Assembly (NCBI GenBank): GCA_002633005.1
Contig: NMRA01000158.1
Coordinates: 372,229 to 436,228, forward strand
Length of the DNA: 64,000 nucleotides
Direction of reading: 5' to 3'
Origin: Phoronis australis
Taxonomy: Eukaryota > Phoronida > Phoronidae
Shown: positions 12,397-27,300 of the stretch, in pieces
Layout of the letters: each line of letters begins with the position of its first letter
Numbering within the stretch: the stretch's first letter is position 1
The notes under the pieces: model-generated
What the model was told of the DNA's origin: nothing
Seen by the model: the letters and a program-made list of their open reading frames with translations, nothing else
Databases searched by the model: none
Position numbers and translations under genes: made by a program

Positions 12397-15300
12397 GTGA
12401 GTACATTTTGCACAGTCTACTTCATCCTGATATACTGGTGTGGAACTAGGTTTTTGACATTGGGCACAACAAAGCTGCCGCTTGTGGACGTAATTCCTCA
12501 CTAAAAGCATGCTTATAGTGCAGGTCTGCCAAACATGGTGCCAAAGTTACAAATTGTAATTTAAGCACCTCAAAAACTGTTCCCCAACACAAATTGGGTG
12601 CCCAGACTCACAAACGCCGTGTACGGACTCCATGTCTGTGTTTGGGCGTTCTATGAGCCATGTTTGTGAGTCGGGAGCTGATTTTGACTGGGAAAGCCAT
12701 GATTGTGACTCCAGCACTTTGTTTGACGACATTATTTAGCTACGTTAGTTGGTGAACTTACTGTAAAATCTTACCAATTTAGGACACAGTAGGTTAGACA
12801 AGTGAAATTTATGTTTGCATTTCTTAATAAAAGATAAGCACCACCAAGTAAATACTGTACCATTATAAATGTCTGAGTCATAGTTACCTTCAGACAATGT
12901 TTCCAGCAACTGTGGACATTCAAAACAAGATTTGAAGTGTTTGAAAAATGAAGAAAGACCAATTTTGGCAATTATTTTTGTCCAAAATTGATGAAACTTT
13001 ACCGTAGCTCACTGATACTTTGTTGACCCTTTTACCAGTTTTTGTCGGTTTTAGGTAAAAATTTTACACACAACTCTTTAGCGCTGTGAGAGCATAAATA
13101 AGTCTGCCTGACCCAGTTTTTATTTTTGGTATGGCAGAATGACCAAGTTTATAGGGATGGAATGCAGTATCTCATTCTTGGACATCTTGAAACAGCTTTT
13201 TTATGTGAATTGTTTTAATGTCGCACCACAGAACACTGGCTATCTGTAGGAAATATCCCATGATTAATACACTAGAAATCTAGAATGTAGAATGCTGTCT
13301 ACCAACAAGGCACACAATACTTTGATATCAGAAACTGGCTATGGAACACGCGTTTTTCCCAGCGTTTCTATCGGCCCATATTTTCACAGTGCAGCAGCAA
13401 GTGGTTGTAACAGCAAGTGCTGGGTTCTGCTTAGTTCAGGCACTGTTCATGGTTATCTTTATGCTTGAGTCAATATATCCCTCTCCCAACACCAAGGACT
13501 GTGTACAGTTAGTTTTATTGACATAGATAATAAGCTGATATGATTACTTGGCGAAATAAATTTCGCCAAGTATGTTGCTTATCCACTAAGTTTGTTTTTT
13601 TTTTTTTTTTTNGAGAAAAAGACGTGATTTTTTGCATGTGGATCCTTTAAAGTATATTCTTTCAAATGGCCTGTAACAATTTTTTTCTCAGACTTACCGT
13701 TTTCGAGTTATTTGAGCTTTGAATTTCTTAAAAAAACGCAAAATTTCCTTTTTTTCGAAAAATTTACGGAATTAAGCGATACCATCAGTTAAGATGGAAT
13801 TTTGAACGGGCTTTCAGAAGATGCTTTCCATTTTTCTCTACGGCGTCTACTTTTCGAGTTATTTGAGATTTTGTGATAACGCTGCTCCTTTGTTGAGCGC
13901 TCTTGCTGCATTCAGGTTGGTTTACCTTCTATGAACTAGACTGTAGCCCATTTCTTATTGATTTATGACATCTAAGTTCATCATATGAATGTTGAGATGT
14001 TGTTCATTTTTTATTTTCAAACTTATTGAGCAAGGGGGGGGGGGGAATTCCTATTCCAAAAGTATTGGTTTGAAAATTAAAAACATTGCAATTTTTTGTG
14101 ACTGTTTTATTGTGCATAACATTGTCTCTGGTATTGCATCTGTCGTAAGTCCATCTACATACAGACATGCACTAGAACGACTTGCCCCAATTTAAGTGAA
14201 GCGTCCACACACTAGCCAATAACTAGTGCAAGGCGGAAGTTGTTGCTGTGTGCATGACCACATGGCGCCGAAAAGAAGGCCCATCTGTATGTAACCACTG
14301 CTGATATTTACTTTCGCCTTGCCTCAGATTTGCGACCACTCAAGGAGTAGACGTGGTGCAAGTTTCCCTATAACAAGTTAATTTTACTACCACGAGGAGG
14401 TGGAGTAAGTTGCCACAAATGGGGCGAGTTGCGCTAGTTTAAATAACGCACAAACCAGCACTTAAATCTAGGACAATTCTGCCCTATTTTGTTTAAGTAA
14501 CAAACAAACAGCACTCGAATCTAGCGACAACTTGTTCCGAGAGTAACTTGTTCTGGGGCAAGTCTATGTGTGGATGGCACTTTAGAATGGAGTGCCCTAG
14601 GAATTATATCTTTCCCATTATTTATGTTGAAAGGAATGTGCCTTTACTTTAGGAGGTGCTATTAAATTTGTACCAGACTCTTTTGAAAGCCCACTTGTGG
14701 TATTAAATGCATATTCAATAGACTGTAAAGTCTAATGGTTGTCTGATTAGATAATTCTGTTAGTCATGTATCTGTGCAAAATGGTTTGTTATCAGGATGG
14801 TAGGATAAATGTCACATCTTCATCTTGTGTTTGCTTTCTATTAACTATGGGTAGTTCAAGCAGTTTGATAGCAATCTAGAACAAAGATAGGCTGTTTAAT
14901 TAGTCATGTTATTGCCCCAACAATATACCCTTGGGTAGTGTGTCAGAAGAAAGTGTTACATTCCTAATGTGATGCAAACCATGACAAAGATTTGACTTCT
15001 CACTTGGAACCCGAGAAAGTGTATTGTAATAGCAGATGGGTCTAGACAGGAAGTGGGAAATGTGTCATTGACTTGTTTTGATAGATTTTTCCCTTCTGTC
15101 TATGCATAATAATTATATTATATTTATGGTAAAAATTCTGTAGTTTGGGCTGTCTCTAAAATTTGGGACCCTGAAATTCAAACTAAACTTGAATTTTCTT
15201 GGCTTTAAAGAATGGGATTGTGGGTAATGTTGGGGTTTATCGTATTTATCAAATATCGTATTTACACTATGTTTTGCATCTACAAAGTCTTGAGATAAAA

Positions 15301-18300
15301 TCGTCAAAAATAGCTTCCAACTCAAATTCGCTTTTTTATTCTTTAATTCGATACGGCCAGTATTGCCTATTTCTAAATTTTAATACGGACTCTGACCTTA
15401 GGCAAAATAATAATTTTTTCACTGTCTCAAACTGGAGAATTGGTACTGTAAGTCAGTTTAAGTTCTTTCACAATGCTGTGTTCGGTATGGCCAGGCTTTT
15501 GCTTGATAAGCACATTTCATGTTGACAAGTGTAATCAGTAATTGCTAAGAATGTGAAGTTTCCCGTTTGATGTGCGACAGACTCACGATGTACAAGTGAG
15601 ATTTTTATGTACTGCAAAATCAGTCCTGTTCTATTTGTTATTTCTTTTCCTATCCTGTTGATGTCAGTGTTCTCATAACAATGAAATATTTATTGGCGAC
15701 TGTTGTTGTACAGACTGTGTTGACTCAACAGCATAGTGTGGTCAATGAAAATACTCTATTAATGCATTTTTGACCCCACTGTCTGTTGCTGGGGTGTACA
15801 GATAGCTATATGTATTTTTATTGTACACATAGTTTAATTTAGTTGGCATAATATCAGCGGTTCTCATATGGAGCTATGCAGTCTGATGTATTCCTGCCAT
15901 TTGTATGGCGTCCACACACACACCCCTTATGCAATCTGGGTAAAATGCTATATTTTCACCCACGTTTTCAGTAGTGGCAAAAACACTAGTAATGTGAATA
16001 GCTAGGTACAAGAGGCGGTATTATTGATGCTTAACTGTAACCTTTCTGGTGATTTTGTTAACCCTTTTGTAACCACACTGTTTAATTCAAAGGCCATGCA
16101 TGATGGAATGTTGGCGTTCAAAGTTCTACATGAAGAAATTAAGAGTAGGACCATTCAAACTTTAATGCATTCTCATTAATTAAGCATATGTGGAATTGTT
16201 GTTAAAATGGTACGTAAAATGTCCCTCATTTCAGACAAAAATTTTCCCTAAATTGTTCTTTTTTCATTTTTCAATGGTCTCTAGAACTGTCCTCAATTTT
16301 TCAAAATATTTTCTTATGTAACTAAACCTGAAAATTTAAGGTTTTAATTTGTTCCTATTTTTCTGTTATTTGAAATGACATTTTCTGAGCTCAGCCTCAG
16401 CATGGAATCGAACCAGCCACCCCACGGCTGAGATCTAACATGCGCTGTTGGCAGAGCTTAACCATGCTCGACAAACAGCCTTGGATTTTGTTGTGTTATA
16501 GCTCTGATCAAAGTTGATAAGTTCAAGAAATCAATCCCATTCAGCAACAGTCCCCATTTTTGCTATAAAACCGTCCTTTTAATAATGTCCTTTTAAAAAC
16601 TTGGAATGTAAAATTTCAGCATCCTGCCTCATTCTGTCCTAAATTGATCATATTTTACAGTATCATTACTGAATAAACCTAGACGGAAAATTCAGTACGC
16701 TAAAAGATGCCTTGTTAAGAAGTATAGTAAAATGAATATTTCTTATCACATAGCCGCTGGGCTTTGAGTACTGTTAGCTAGGAACAAAGCTAGTCAGTTT
16801 TAGAAATAGTGTTGATACCTTGTCTCAGCTGCATAGTACTGTCAACATTGACATTCCTTGGAAATTTTAGAAGTCATTGCTTTGAGGCACTCATATATAC
16901 AGGTGTAATTTACCTGTTCTGTGTTAGGGGTATGGAACAGGCACATTTGCCATCTTCTGAGCTTGGCATTTTCCTCTTTTAAGAGGATTTCTTCTTTTTG
17001 GTTTCGATTTTCTCTTGTTTGATTTCCAGTTTACTCTTTTTTCGTCTATTGTTTATAATTATTTTGACTTTATTCATGCAAAAACGCTTATTTCAGTTAA
17101 ATTCTACAACACAAAGTTATTTTTACCACAAGCCTATTTGTGGAACGATACATCACCTGGAAATTTTTCCTCTTCTGTGTCATTGGTCATTCCAAACCCT
17201 GCATGTATCATAGTTAGTCCTTTACTTATTTGACACAAAAATAATTCCCAAAGTTGTCATTTTTTAGTCTTCAAAAGCCGATAACCTTTCTTGAAATATT
17301 CGAAACTTTACTTGTTTTATGGCATCTAGACTCTTCAACCAAAGCAAATAGACTACCGTACAATTTTCATTTTAGTTGACAAGTTTGAAATATAAAATTT
17401 CACTTGTGGGGCAGGGCCACATTGTGTTATAACATTTACACAATGCACTCATTAATGAATGTTATAACTGGATTGCATCTTGTTTTGTTCTGGTCAGGGG
17501 TCCTGTTGAATTCAGACTGTCTGTTGCTGTGATTGTAGGCAAGCTGTCTCCAACTGTCTAATCTGCTATGGACTGATGGTACAGATATAAATATTTGTAA
17601 TGACAATACACATCAATACACTGGTCACAAATGACTATGTTTATCACACTCCCACATTGTCCAATTGTGTCCATTCTGGTTGTCTTATTCATACCCAGAG
17701 AATGTCAGACAACAGAGCCACTATGAATTGAATGTTGTGTCCCCACAGGATCTCAACCTAACATTAGGCCTCAGTGATGCTGTAAGCCTGGCTTTACTAC
17801 TAATCCTACAGTAGCATTCTGCTCACCACAAAAATGAAAACCTATGTCAAATTCTCAATAATTTCGGTCAAAAATATTTGCCCAAACTCCTTTTTTGATT
17901 TCTTCATTTTTTCAGGGCTTCTAACACTGTCCTGATTGCCAATAGTTTTTCAAAATATTTTCTGTTTGTAGCTGATGTTCCAAAACATTCTAGTCATGTA
18001 TATCGTGGCACTGTTCAATGCAGAAGTAATCAGTAAAAATACCATGTTCTTGTCATGTTGGCTAATTCTGTTCACAGCAAAAATACTGGTAATGACTGTC
18101 AGGTGGCAAAATTCATTTTGCAAAATGTCTTAGCCACCATACTAACTTTCTTGTTATTTCCCCTTCATTCTCAGTCATCGGGGGAGATTACTCTGATGAT
18201 AAATTAGGACTCACTTCAGCAGCCATGACAGGGAATTGCGAATGATTTCGTCTGAATAGTTTTGGCTTGTACTGTAGTTGTCAAGGGCGGATCCAGGGTT

Positions 18301-21300
18301 TTGAGTTGGGGGGGGGCAAGGCAAAGTATTAACCAGGATTTTGCATGTCAGACATTTGCACCCCCGAACTGCCAAATGGAATCTGGGAGAATTTTAGGGG
18401 GGGGGGGGCATTACCCCCTTGGCCCCGCTCTAAATCTCCCACTGGTTGTGGTACAAAACTTGAGCGTGGAAAACCATTTAATTTGCTGCTGCAGACAGTG
18501 TATGCTACATTTCTCTTCTCAGCCATGTTGTGTCCTAAGTTTTAGAGATTTTATCATATTTTGTGCTGAGTTGAGGATAAAAATATTTGGTTGAATTTGA
18601 TTCCATAATCTAACTTCAGTATAACGAGACTACTTCAGTGTAATGAGGCAACTTCAGTATAACGAGGCAACTTCAGTTTTACGAGGCTACTTCATTTTTG
18701 ATTGAAACCTTTTCTTTAATGTTGCAGGAAACAGTACATTTAAAGTTTCAACAGTTATACATGGACATTTTTTTCGGCATTACTATGTTTGAGATAAAAC
18801 TACAGTAGCAGGGATCAAATAGTTTTCTTGTCAACTTTATGAATTAAAATTCAAAAGATGGGCAACTCCAGATTTGGTTGAAACTTTTCTGGAAATGTAC
18901 CGGGTATAATAAAATATCACCCTGGAATCTTAATAATGTCTTTAAAAGTCATAACATCTAGTAACCAAGGTGTTATTTTGATATTTGTAGTAGAGTCATG
19001 GTTTAGTTTTAACACGTGAACCAGGACATGGTGTGTTAATGGCAATGTATTTAGTTTCCAGCTGAGGCGCATTTGGCCCCCTCGGCAAATTGGGGTTGTC
19101 TATAATTAAATTGGCAGGAATTTTCAAAACTGTACAAAATGTATAGCTTGAGTAGGCTGTTTTGATTTACTATGACAAATTCACTGTGGTGGGCCTATTT
19201 TAAAGTTTGGGTTTTCCCTACGTAATTCTGTTCCAATTAGGATTTTGTATGCTATAAAATTTTCACCTAGTGGGGAAAAATATGGCAGACATGGAATTTC
19301 CTCTTTTTCATTAGAGATACAAGCACCAAATAAATGCTTATTTTAGTTCTGTATCAAAGCTACCATCAGACAATGTTTTGAGAAACTATAGCCTTTCAAA
19401 ACAATGATAGAAGCCTTTTAAAAAGGAAAGTGATCAATTTCGTCAATTATTTATTTTTTATCTGAAATTAGTGAGATTATATTGTTATCGTTGCTGTGTT
19501 GGCTTAATAGTCGAACCTTCAGGCCATTTTACATGCAGCCTAAATGAGAAATCAGATTAACTATTGATTGTCAGGATTCCTGCTGGAGATATTTACAAAC
19601 TTGCATGCTAAGTGTTTTTAGCCCAAACTGCATTAATGTTTTCATGTATTGATCTATGGAGATCAATTCCACATCGGCTTTACGTCTGTAATTACACAGT
19701 GTGACTGAGTGGCTGGGACTGCAAGTCACTGGGTGCAGACATTTTATGACTGATGTAAATTTATTGAAAAAAGCGTACAAGGAATTTTGGCCTTAATAAA
19801 TGCGTAATTTGCTTGATGTGTTGAACTAAAAGTCTCGTCTTCACACAGCCTACCCCAGAACAACTTGAACTAGTGAAACTTTCTCCACTTTTAAATGCAG
19901 GGTCCTCACGCACACACATATATCCATTACCCATTAATGTGGGTTAGTGGAAGTTGTCGCTGGTGCCTGACAATGAACACCTAATGCCCACTTGGATGGA
20001 GAGACCCCCCCATCTGTATGTAACCACAGCTGATTATTACTTCCGCCTTACCCCTGCACCTGGACCAGTGTCTTGTCACTAAAACTGCTGTTCTATAGCG
20101 GATTTGCAGCGACGCCATCTTGAAATTAGGTTAAAATGGTGCATTGTGGGTGCTGTGGTCAGGATTCCGAAAGCGGCCATAGTAACAAGAATAATACGCG
20201 GTATGAGCGCGAAGAAAACTTACGGTGGATACACTTGTGTTCCTGGCTGCTTCAAAAACAACACCTTTGTTCATCCGCCGTAACATTCTTTACTGACCTC
20301 AAGGTCAAGGTCAGTGGGAACGATCATTTACTACCAGTTACTTACTTTCTAAACTTGGGATTAGCGACTGGCGTAAAATTTTATTCAGTGGCATTAGCCG
20401 TTAAGTTTGCGGTGAATGCTTAATCCACGGAAATAGATATAGCTAAACTGCAGTAAAAGTTTCTCGTCTGTTTGAACATTGTATTCCATTTAGTCTCGGT
20501 CATCTGATCTCATTAGCATGACATGTCTTGCATTATAACGTAGAAAATAAATCTGAAACTAAATAAGGCGATCCAGATCCTCCCAAAGATACTATTGTTT
20601 CTTGAAATGTAGAATATAAATCGGTAAATAAAACAACAAGAATGGATCAACTGAAATTTGAAATTTTCGGATGTAATTGTCATATAGTGTTTGATTTTAC
20701 TTTATTTCTGTTTCTGTTTACAAAGGAAGTTATTACATCCGAAAATTTCAAATTTCAGTTGACCCATTCTTGTTGTTTTATTTACCGATTTACATGTCTT
20801 GCATTTAGAGGTATAACAAGCTTACAGAGAGTCAGAAGTTCAAGTTGGTCTCTAGTCAAAACTTCCATCCTGATAAGTCTGTGCACAATGCAACTGGTAC
20901 GAGTGAACTCGACCTGAGTATCATTTCAAATAGCCAACACATACGCCATCTGTGGTCTTAATCTGTTTAACCATTAATATTTACTGTGATGGCTGTTAAT
21001 AATCTGGTCCAGTGGGAACACTGACAATTGACTATAATGCTTTTAATTATCTTAAGAAGTATGTTAGCTCGACCTCTCTGGTTTGGTCAATGGGGAACAA
21101 GTGTAAGGGTCATGATATGCTCGAAACAGTGTTTCACGAATGATGGCATAACGTGTTCTTATATTGGAACTGGTTAAAGTAACTTAATTACTGTCAATTG
21201 GGTCACATTTGTAATCCATAGGCGACATTTTGTTAAATTCACACACAGGGCTGGTGGCCATTGTCACAGTTGTGTATTTACACAGACCAGTATTGTGTTT

Positions 21301-24300
21301 GTAGATTCAATTTATTTGACAGTCACCTCAACTAACCGTGAACATTTAATTTTTTTGTGCAAAATAATCAAAGAATTACTGTACTATTTGATACTTTAAT
21401 TTGTATTTCCGAAACAAAACTTCCTTTTTTCCCATAGTTATCCCTTGGGTGTCATCAGTAAGACAGTAACCCCTATCCTTGTTAACAGTATCTCATGATA
21501 ATTGTACACCTTCATGTGAACAAAACTAACAATCTCTTCTAAAGCTTCACACCATCCAGTACTCTTATACTCCGTTCAGAAACTAGCAAAAACTTTACTG
21601 TCTGGATCCAGATTCCTTTTGCTTGCGGTTTGATTTATCTCAAAAATGCTGGCTTTATCGTTATATAACTTTTACTGCCGGTTTACTGCTTACTTCAAAG
21701 CCCAGACATGGGCAGGGATAGAGGCCTTTGTTTATCGTTGCATCAATCAGTTTTTGGCCTGAACGTTGTTTTACTTTTTCAACTTTGGTACGTGTATTAA
21801 TTCTGTCACCCTAACACTGCTGCACAAGGTAGTTAAGAGCTGTGTTTGTTTGGCTACCAGACAACAGGTAAAAATTCTGTGGGACAGAGAAACATTAAGT
21901 ATTTTGCTCAAGGTTAGAGCTTGTCCCAAATTCGAGAAATTGGCAATATCAGCATCCCAAATTGGCAATATCGGCAGCCCCAAATTGCCAACATTGGCAG
22001 TCCCAAATTGGTAATACTGGCAGATCAAAATTGGCAATATCGGCAGTCCCAAATTGACAATATCGACAGTCTGAAATTGCCAATATCAGCAGTCCCAAAT
22101 TAAAGAATAACGGGAAAGACAGAAAAATTGTACACTTTCTGTAGATTGAAAATGCATTGTCTGAAATTTGAGACATATGGTGAATCCCAAAATCACCATT
22201 GCTCTGAGTTCCATTATCAAGAAATTTTATTTTTGTGTGAGTTCTCGTGTCCCAAATTCCACAGATGATCCAAAATTGGAGAAGTTATACTGTAATGTCT
22301 ACTGTGTTTCCTTAGCTGTGTTGATTTAAGTTTCAAGGCAGTGACTGAAGTAAAACTTGTATTTTCAAGTTGACTGAGGGATTTGATAGCAAATCTTGTC
22401 TGTGATCAGATTTTTTTAGAAAGTACACGATTCAATCCAAAAGCTTTTTTACATCATGTTTTTGAAAATATGAAATTGTTCTCACTGAAAAAAAACCCAG
22501 TTCCAGTCTATTACGTTTTTCTTGAGCCAGTGTTGCCAAGTACAGATTTTGTTCATGGGAATGACTCAATCACACGAGCTTAGAAAAACTCGCAAGATAT
22601 GTGAATAATTATGTTTTCTTTGATCTAACACAATTTGAATAACCAATCAATATTCATTTGTTAGGCTCAAAATGACAAGCATGAGGATGGATCATTGAAC
22701 GCCGGTCAGGAAATACAGCTTCCATATCACAACTGACAAGTCCTGTTTCAGTTAAAGCTACGTTTTGCTTTATTTAGCTGGCAAAATTTGGAAGTCAAAT
22801 TAGGCTGTTACTCTCATAAAGTCAACCTCATGATATGCTTTACATGGGTGGCGCACCATAGGGGTCTGGGGTTGCTATAGCCTCCCACTTTTTTCAGTGC
22901 TATGCTGGGCGTGGTCTATAGGCGGTGCACCACAGGAGGGCTGAGGGTGCTTTAGCCCCCCCCCCCACTTTTTTCAGTGCTGTGCCGCACATGCTTTACG
23001 GTGGCAGGTCTACATTTCTGTCGCCAACTCTGGTAACAAGCATTTGTGTTCATGCGGCATATTCAAATCCCAATAAACTGAGTTATTATCTTGATTGGTT
23101 GATGCCTTTATGGTTTTGATGTTCTTGTCCATAAAGGGTATCAAATCCCACCATGGAAAAATTAATTATTAATCCAATTTTACAAGCTTAAGTGATTGGG
23201 AATTGTTTTTCATTGTTTGGCAGCTTTGAAAATCCAGAGCTGTCCAAAGTAGCAGATAGAAATAATTGGATCCGATTATTAGATTTTCTACACTGTATTA
23301 GATTACATAGACCTGAAGTGTTCTGGTGAAGTGAGGAGTTCTTTCCCATAGTGACGAACAGATCTTAACCAACCGGAAAATCTTGAAAGTACATGTGCAA
23401 CTTAGCATAACATGCAGATCATTGCCAGACAGGAAAAGTGAAAATATTTTTCAATTCTGCTTGAGGCAACATCGCACTTGTCACTAATTAATTTAGGTTT
23501 AGTGGTTGTGTGTTTTCTGACAACGTTTTCAACTGCAGGCAGCCAGTTACCAGACTACTCATGTCAGCAGACTTTAGAATAACGAGAATGCAAATGCGAC
23601 TTCCGCTTGGTCCCAACTCAAATTTGTTGGACGGAAATTCAATAACGACACAGTTGTTTGTTAATAAATCTTCTGTCAGTCTCCCATTTTTGATTACCGG
23701 GTTAAGTTCACCAATTTATTTTAGCTTTTTAGGGACTTTCATGCTAACGTCGATGCGTCGATGTTTTGGGAAGTTGCGGTCAGTATGAATGCTTCACTAG
23801 GGTCCTATTTAGTACAAGAGCTATTCTACGAGATGAAAAAATGTTACAAATAGATTGCTCTTCATCTATTTTATACAAGGATTTTACAGCAAACTCTGCT
23901 CTGGCAAGTCTGTGGATAGATTACGTTTCTTTATTTCATTTCAACTGCCCTTGTTTATAACCACACCCCAGTTATCCAAATATTTGCCATGCACAGCTCT
24001 AGGTGTGCCTGTGTTCTAGAAAACGCTGTTTTTGACAAAATTGTGGAGATTACATTTTGTTCATTTGTTCATTTGTTCATTGTTGTGGTGTCATTAATGT
24101 AGTCGTCTCCAGTGTCACAATTGTTTATTCTTGTTTCACTCAGCTATTTCAAAGTCAAAACACATGGGTTTGTGCTTTTAATGGTGTAAACAAAATGCAA
24201 AAACAGTTTGGCTCATATGAGGGAGGCTCAGTGGGGGGACGATAGTTGTGTGACTTACGATTTGCTTTCTTGTGTAAGTTATGAAAATGAATAACTGATT

Positions 24301-27300
24301 TTCAATTAGTATGTCCTTTTGCAGTTGAATACTACAGATGCATGAATGTACATCTTATCGAGGCTGAACTTTTCACACGACTTCTAGCTGCATGTATCTG
24401 ATAACTCTCCCTTTGATACAATAGACCTATAGCTTCCAGCATAAGTCAGAGATAGAAAAAAATGTTGGTTCCTGTGCCTAACATTAAATAAATCAAAGTG
24501 AACAAGCAGGCTAATTGGGTTCTGATGGCCTGTTTGGGTTGACAGGTTATTTCAGCACCACGGATAAATAATTGTTTTTTCAGATTAGCTGAGGAGCAGA
24601 ATTACAGGCCTGTCTAGTGGCTGGAGCACTGTTGTTGTTTTAACCTTCACTGTTGGTGTGGAATGAGGAATAATGAGTTCACCTGTTATGTGTGAATGTG
24701 TCTAGGATTTCATTCATGGGTGGAAGGCTTGAGACTTTGTGTATCTCAAAAATGCCTTTGATATTGTGGTGACATTGTTAACAGTGAAAATTTTCGTAGC
24801 TAATGAAATGTCCGATGAATAGAACTGCCTTTTACGTGGGACACTGTTTTCAATACGAGACTGAGAAGCTTTGAAAAGGGGTATTTTTTCTTATGGAAAG
24901 TAAGATTTGATAAAGGTTTTCAGTTCAGCGCAATATATGGCAAAAAAGTTCTATTTAAGTCTGTCGTATTTCTCAACAAAAGAAATGTCTGAGAAATATT
25001 GATTTCTCATCTTTTGCATAGTTTGTATTCTCTTCCTATCTGTATCACCATCATAATTCATCTTTGGAAAGATGCAAAATTTGTAATTTGGCAGTTGTTT
25101 TCATGTAACTTTGTAATAGCCTTGTTGATAGAATTTCCCAGCTATGTAATGCCATGTTTTGTGTTTACACTATCAGTTTCTAGTAATGTTCCACTGGTAG
25201 TTCAGATAACCATCAGTGTGTGTTTTCACTGCCAACAAACTATCCATGACCGTCATAGTCACACTACAGACACATGATAGCAATCACTTAACTGGTGTAG
25301 TACTGTTCTTGTTGGCTGTGTGTTTGCTTCCTGGTGCATTTTTCCGCGTCTATAACAAGTCTTCAGTTATTTAGCACGGAAATAATCACCAAAAGTGTTA
25401 TTTTTCAACTTCTTGAAGTCTGGTTAGAATCATCCTGTTTTGTTTGTGATAATCATGGAACAAACTCTTACATATCATTAACTGTATATAAACATCACTA
25501 ATATTACATATTGCACATTTATTACCCTACTCCAGAGGGTACCTACTGATTTGTCGTACCCCCCTGAACAAAGTGGCTAAGCTGCTACTGTTCTCGCTTG
25601 GACTTTTGCTGGTGGCAAATGGCAGTAATACCAATGATTACCAGTGTCACTCTTGCACATGTGTACAGGAATGAGAGGTCTTTGTTTATACTCCCAGTTC
25701 AGAGAGTGAATGTGTTTTGACATCAATTTTTGTTACAAAAGCTGTTCAAAGCAAGTCTGGTGGTGAGGAATCAACTGCTGGGGAACAATGACCCCCTACA
25801 CCAACATCTTGTCTGTCTGGCTATAACGATAGAATTTTTGCTTAGAGTGTGTTTTAGCCAGTGAAAGTACTAGCGTTTTCGCCACTCCATAGTTAACCCA
25901 GTACTAGATATGCAATGTCACTTGCTATTTCCAGTGATTTGGTGATCAAGCACAAAGCCTTGTTCTATAAGACTGGTGGAATAATGCTGGATGGTTTCAT
26001 TTCCAAGTTAAGCTTGTTGTTGGTGTTACGTTCAGTTGGAATAATTATGTTCTAGTTGAACTTATGATTACTTACAAAATTCAATTTTTTGTACGATAAT
26101 GCTAATTTTCGTTTTAGAATTTAGTTTTTCTGTGCATTGATATCGCCTGAATTCTTCTGTAGATTTAGTTTTGCTGTGCATTGATATCGCCTGAATTCTT
26201 GTGTAGATTTCACCGTTGTATGACATTTCAGATGGAAAGAATGAAAAGACTGCCAAATGTGAGCTGTATGTGCGGCTTGTTACCAAGGAGATGCTCAAGA
26301 ACAGCATCACAGTACGGCTGAAGGAGATGACTGCTAAGCTGTTCCTGTCTGGCCTTTATAAGTGAGTTGTTTTCAACATCAGATTTCCCAAGACCAACAA
26401 AAATTTGGAACTTTCTTAACTTCAGAGTTCGCACAGCTCATACTTATAATATTTTTAAAATATGTTCTACTTTTCCTACTATTTCTGGAGATTCCTACTT
26501 TTTGAAAATGTTAAAATAACATGAAAGAAAAATTCCTGTAGTCACAGGTTGGATGTGTGGAGACAATTTGATTTTTTTTCTCTGTTTATCACAGCCCCAA
26601 AAACTGCTTTCGCATTATATCCATGTTCTTATTCAGTCCCTTGCATACATACATGTTACTAATAAGACCGAATTCAGAGGAGTAGCAGACGCCTTTGTGC
26701 AATGCTCGATTGTCCAAAAATGGGAGCTCGGAGCTCAGACCGCTGAGCCATACTGTCTTCCTCACTGGAGTCGCTCTGTGCATGATCAAGCTTCTGTACA
26801 TCCATTACAAGACAATAATGGATTGTCCCTGTTGATGATAGGAGTGATAGGAAGTAAGGGGAGGTAGTATTGTATTGTATTGTATTGTATTGTATTGCAT
26901 TGTATAAATTATTGTGTCGTGGCATGGGGATTTAGGACACATGTATTAGTTTTTCATGTTGGAATTTTGGTACAGAAAGTGTTGTTAAAAATGTATCATT
27001 GATTTGATAAGGGAATTATTGATTTCAATAAGTAATTTTTATTGAACACTGTTACCATAGGTCTATAGAAAAAATGATACATGTTCATAGTACTTATATT
27101 TTCTAAACTCTCTTGTTATGTCTGATCTCGATAGAAAAGTATGCGTCTTAGGACCTGATTGATAGTTTCTGAACTTCACAGAAGATGTTGCTGAACAATT
27201 ATTTAAGGCACACAATATTTATGGCTTAAAAGTGATCTTAAAACTTTAAATGTCTTCATTAGTGAGGGTAAAATTTTGTCAGTAACGGAATATGTTCCCT

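Larger units (their letters stand above)
12397..26231 (+). other. CELSR intron 1 (13.8 kb), repeat-rich
   Basis: No host exon is seen here. It contains an assembly N inside a poly-T run (13612), a 26-base palindrome (13546-13571), a Harbinger-like MITE (14195-14581), a tRNA-related repeat (16385-16560), an interspersed repeat shared with intron 5 (16959-17190), a 5-bp-TSD element (18282-18444), tandem repeats (18613-18688, 21937-22097, 22848-22990), a THAP-like remnant (20203-20283), a 61-bp inverted repeat (20617-20792) and duplicated bases near the exon 2 acceptor. A long first intron after the cadherin exon commonly holds enhancers, but none can be named from sequence. Confidence 0.7.

Noticed and set aside
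11790-12413. 207-codon open frame on the minus strand inside CELSR exon 1
   Set aside because: Shadow of the cadherin coding sequence; no domain, and the plus strand is firmly coding. The same holds for 10965-11408 and other antisense frames there.
21937-22097. Regular repeats that could suggest a CRISPR-like array
   Set aside because: The 23-bp units are directly adjacent without spacers, in an animal intron; an ordinary minisatellite.
23510-23788. 92-codon frame in CELSR intron 1
   Set aside because: No domain, no splice signals and no repeat relation recognised; treated as chance.
26719-26742. tRNA A-box-like sequence on the minus strand (GGCTCAGCGGTCTGAGCTC)
   Set aside because: No B box or tRNA fold follows; probably chance or a very degraded SINE head.
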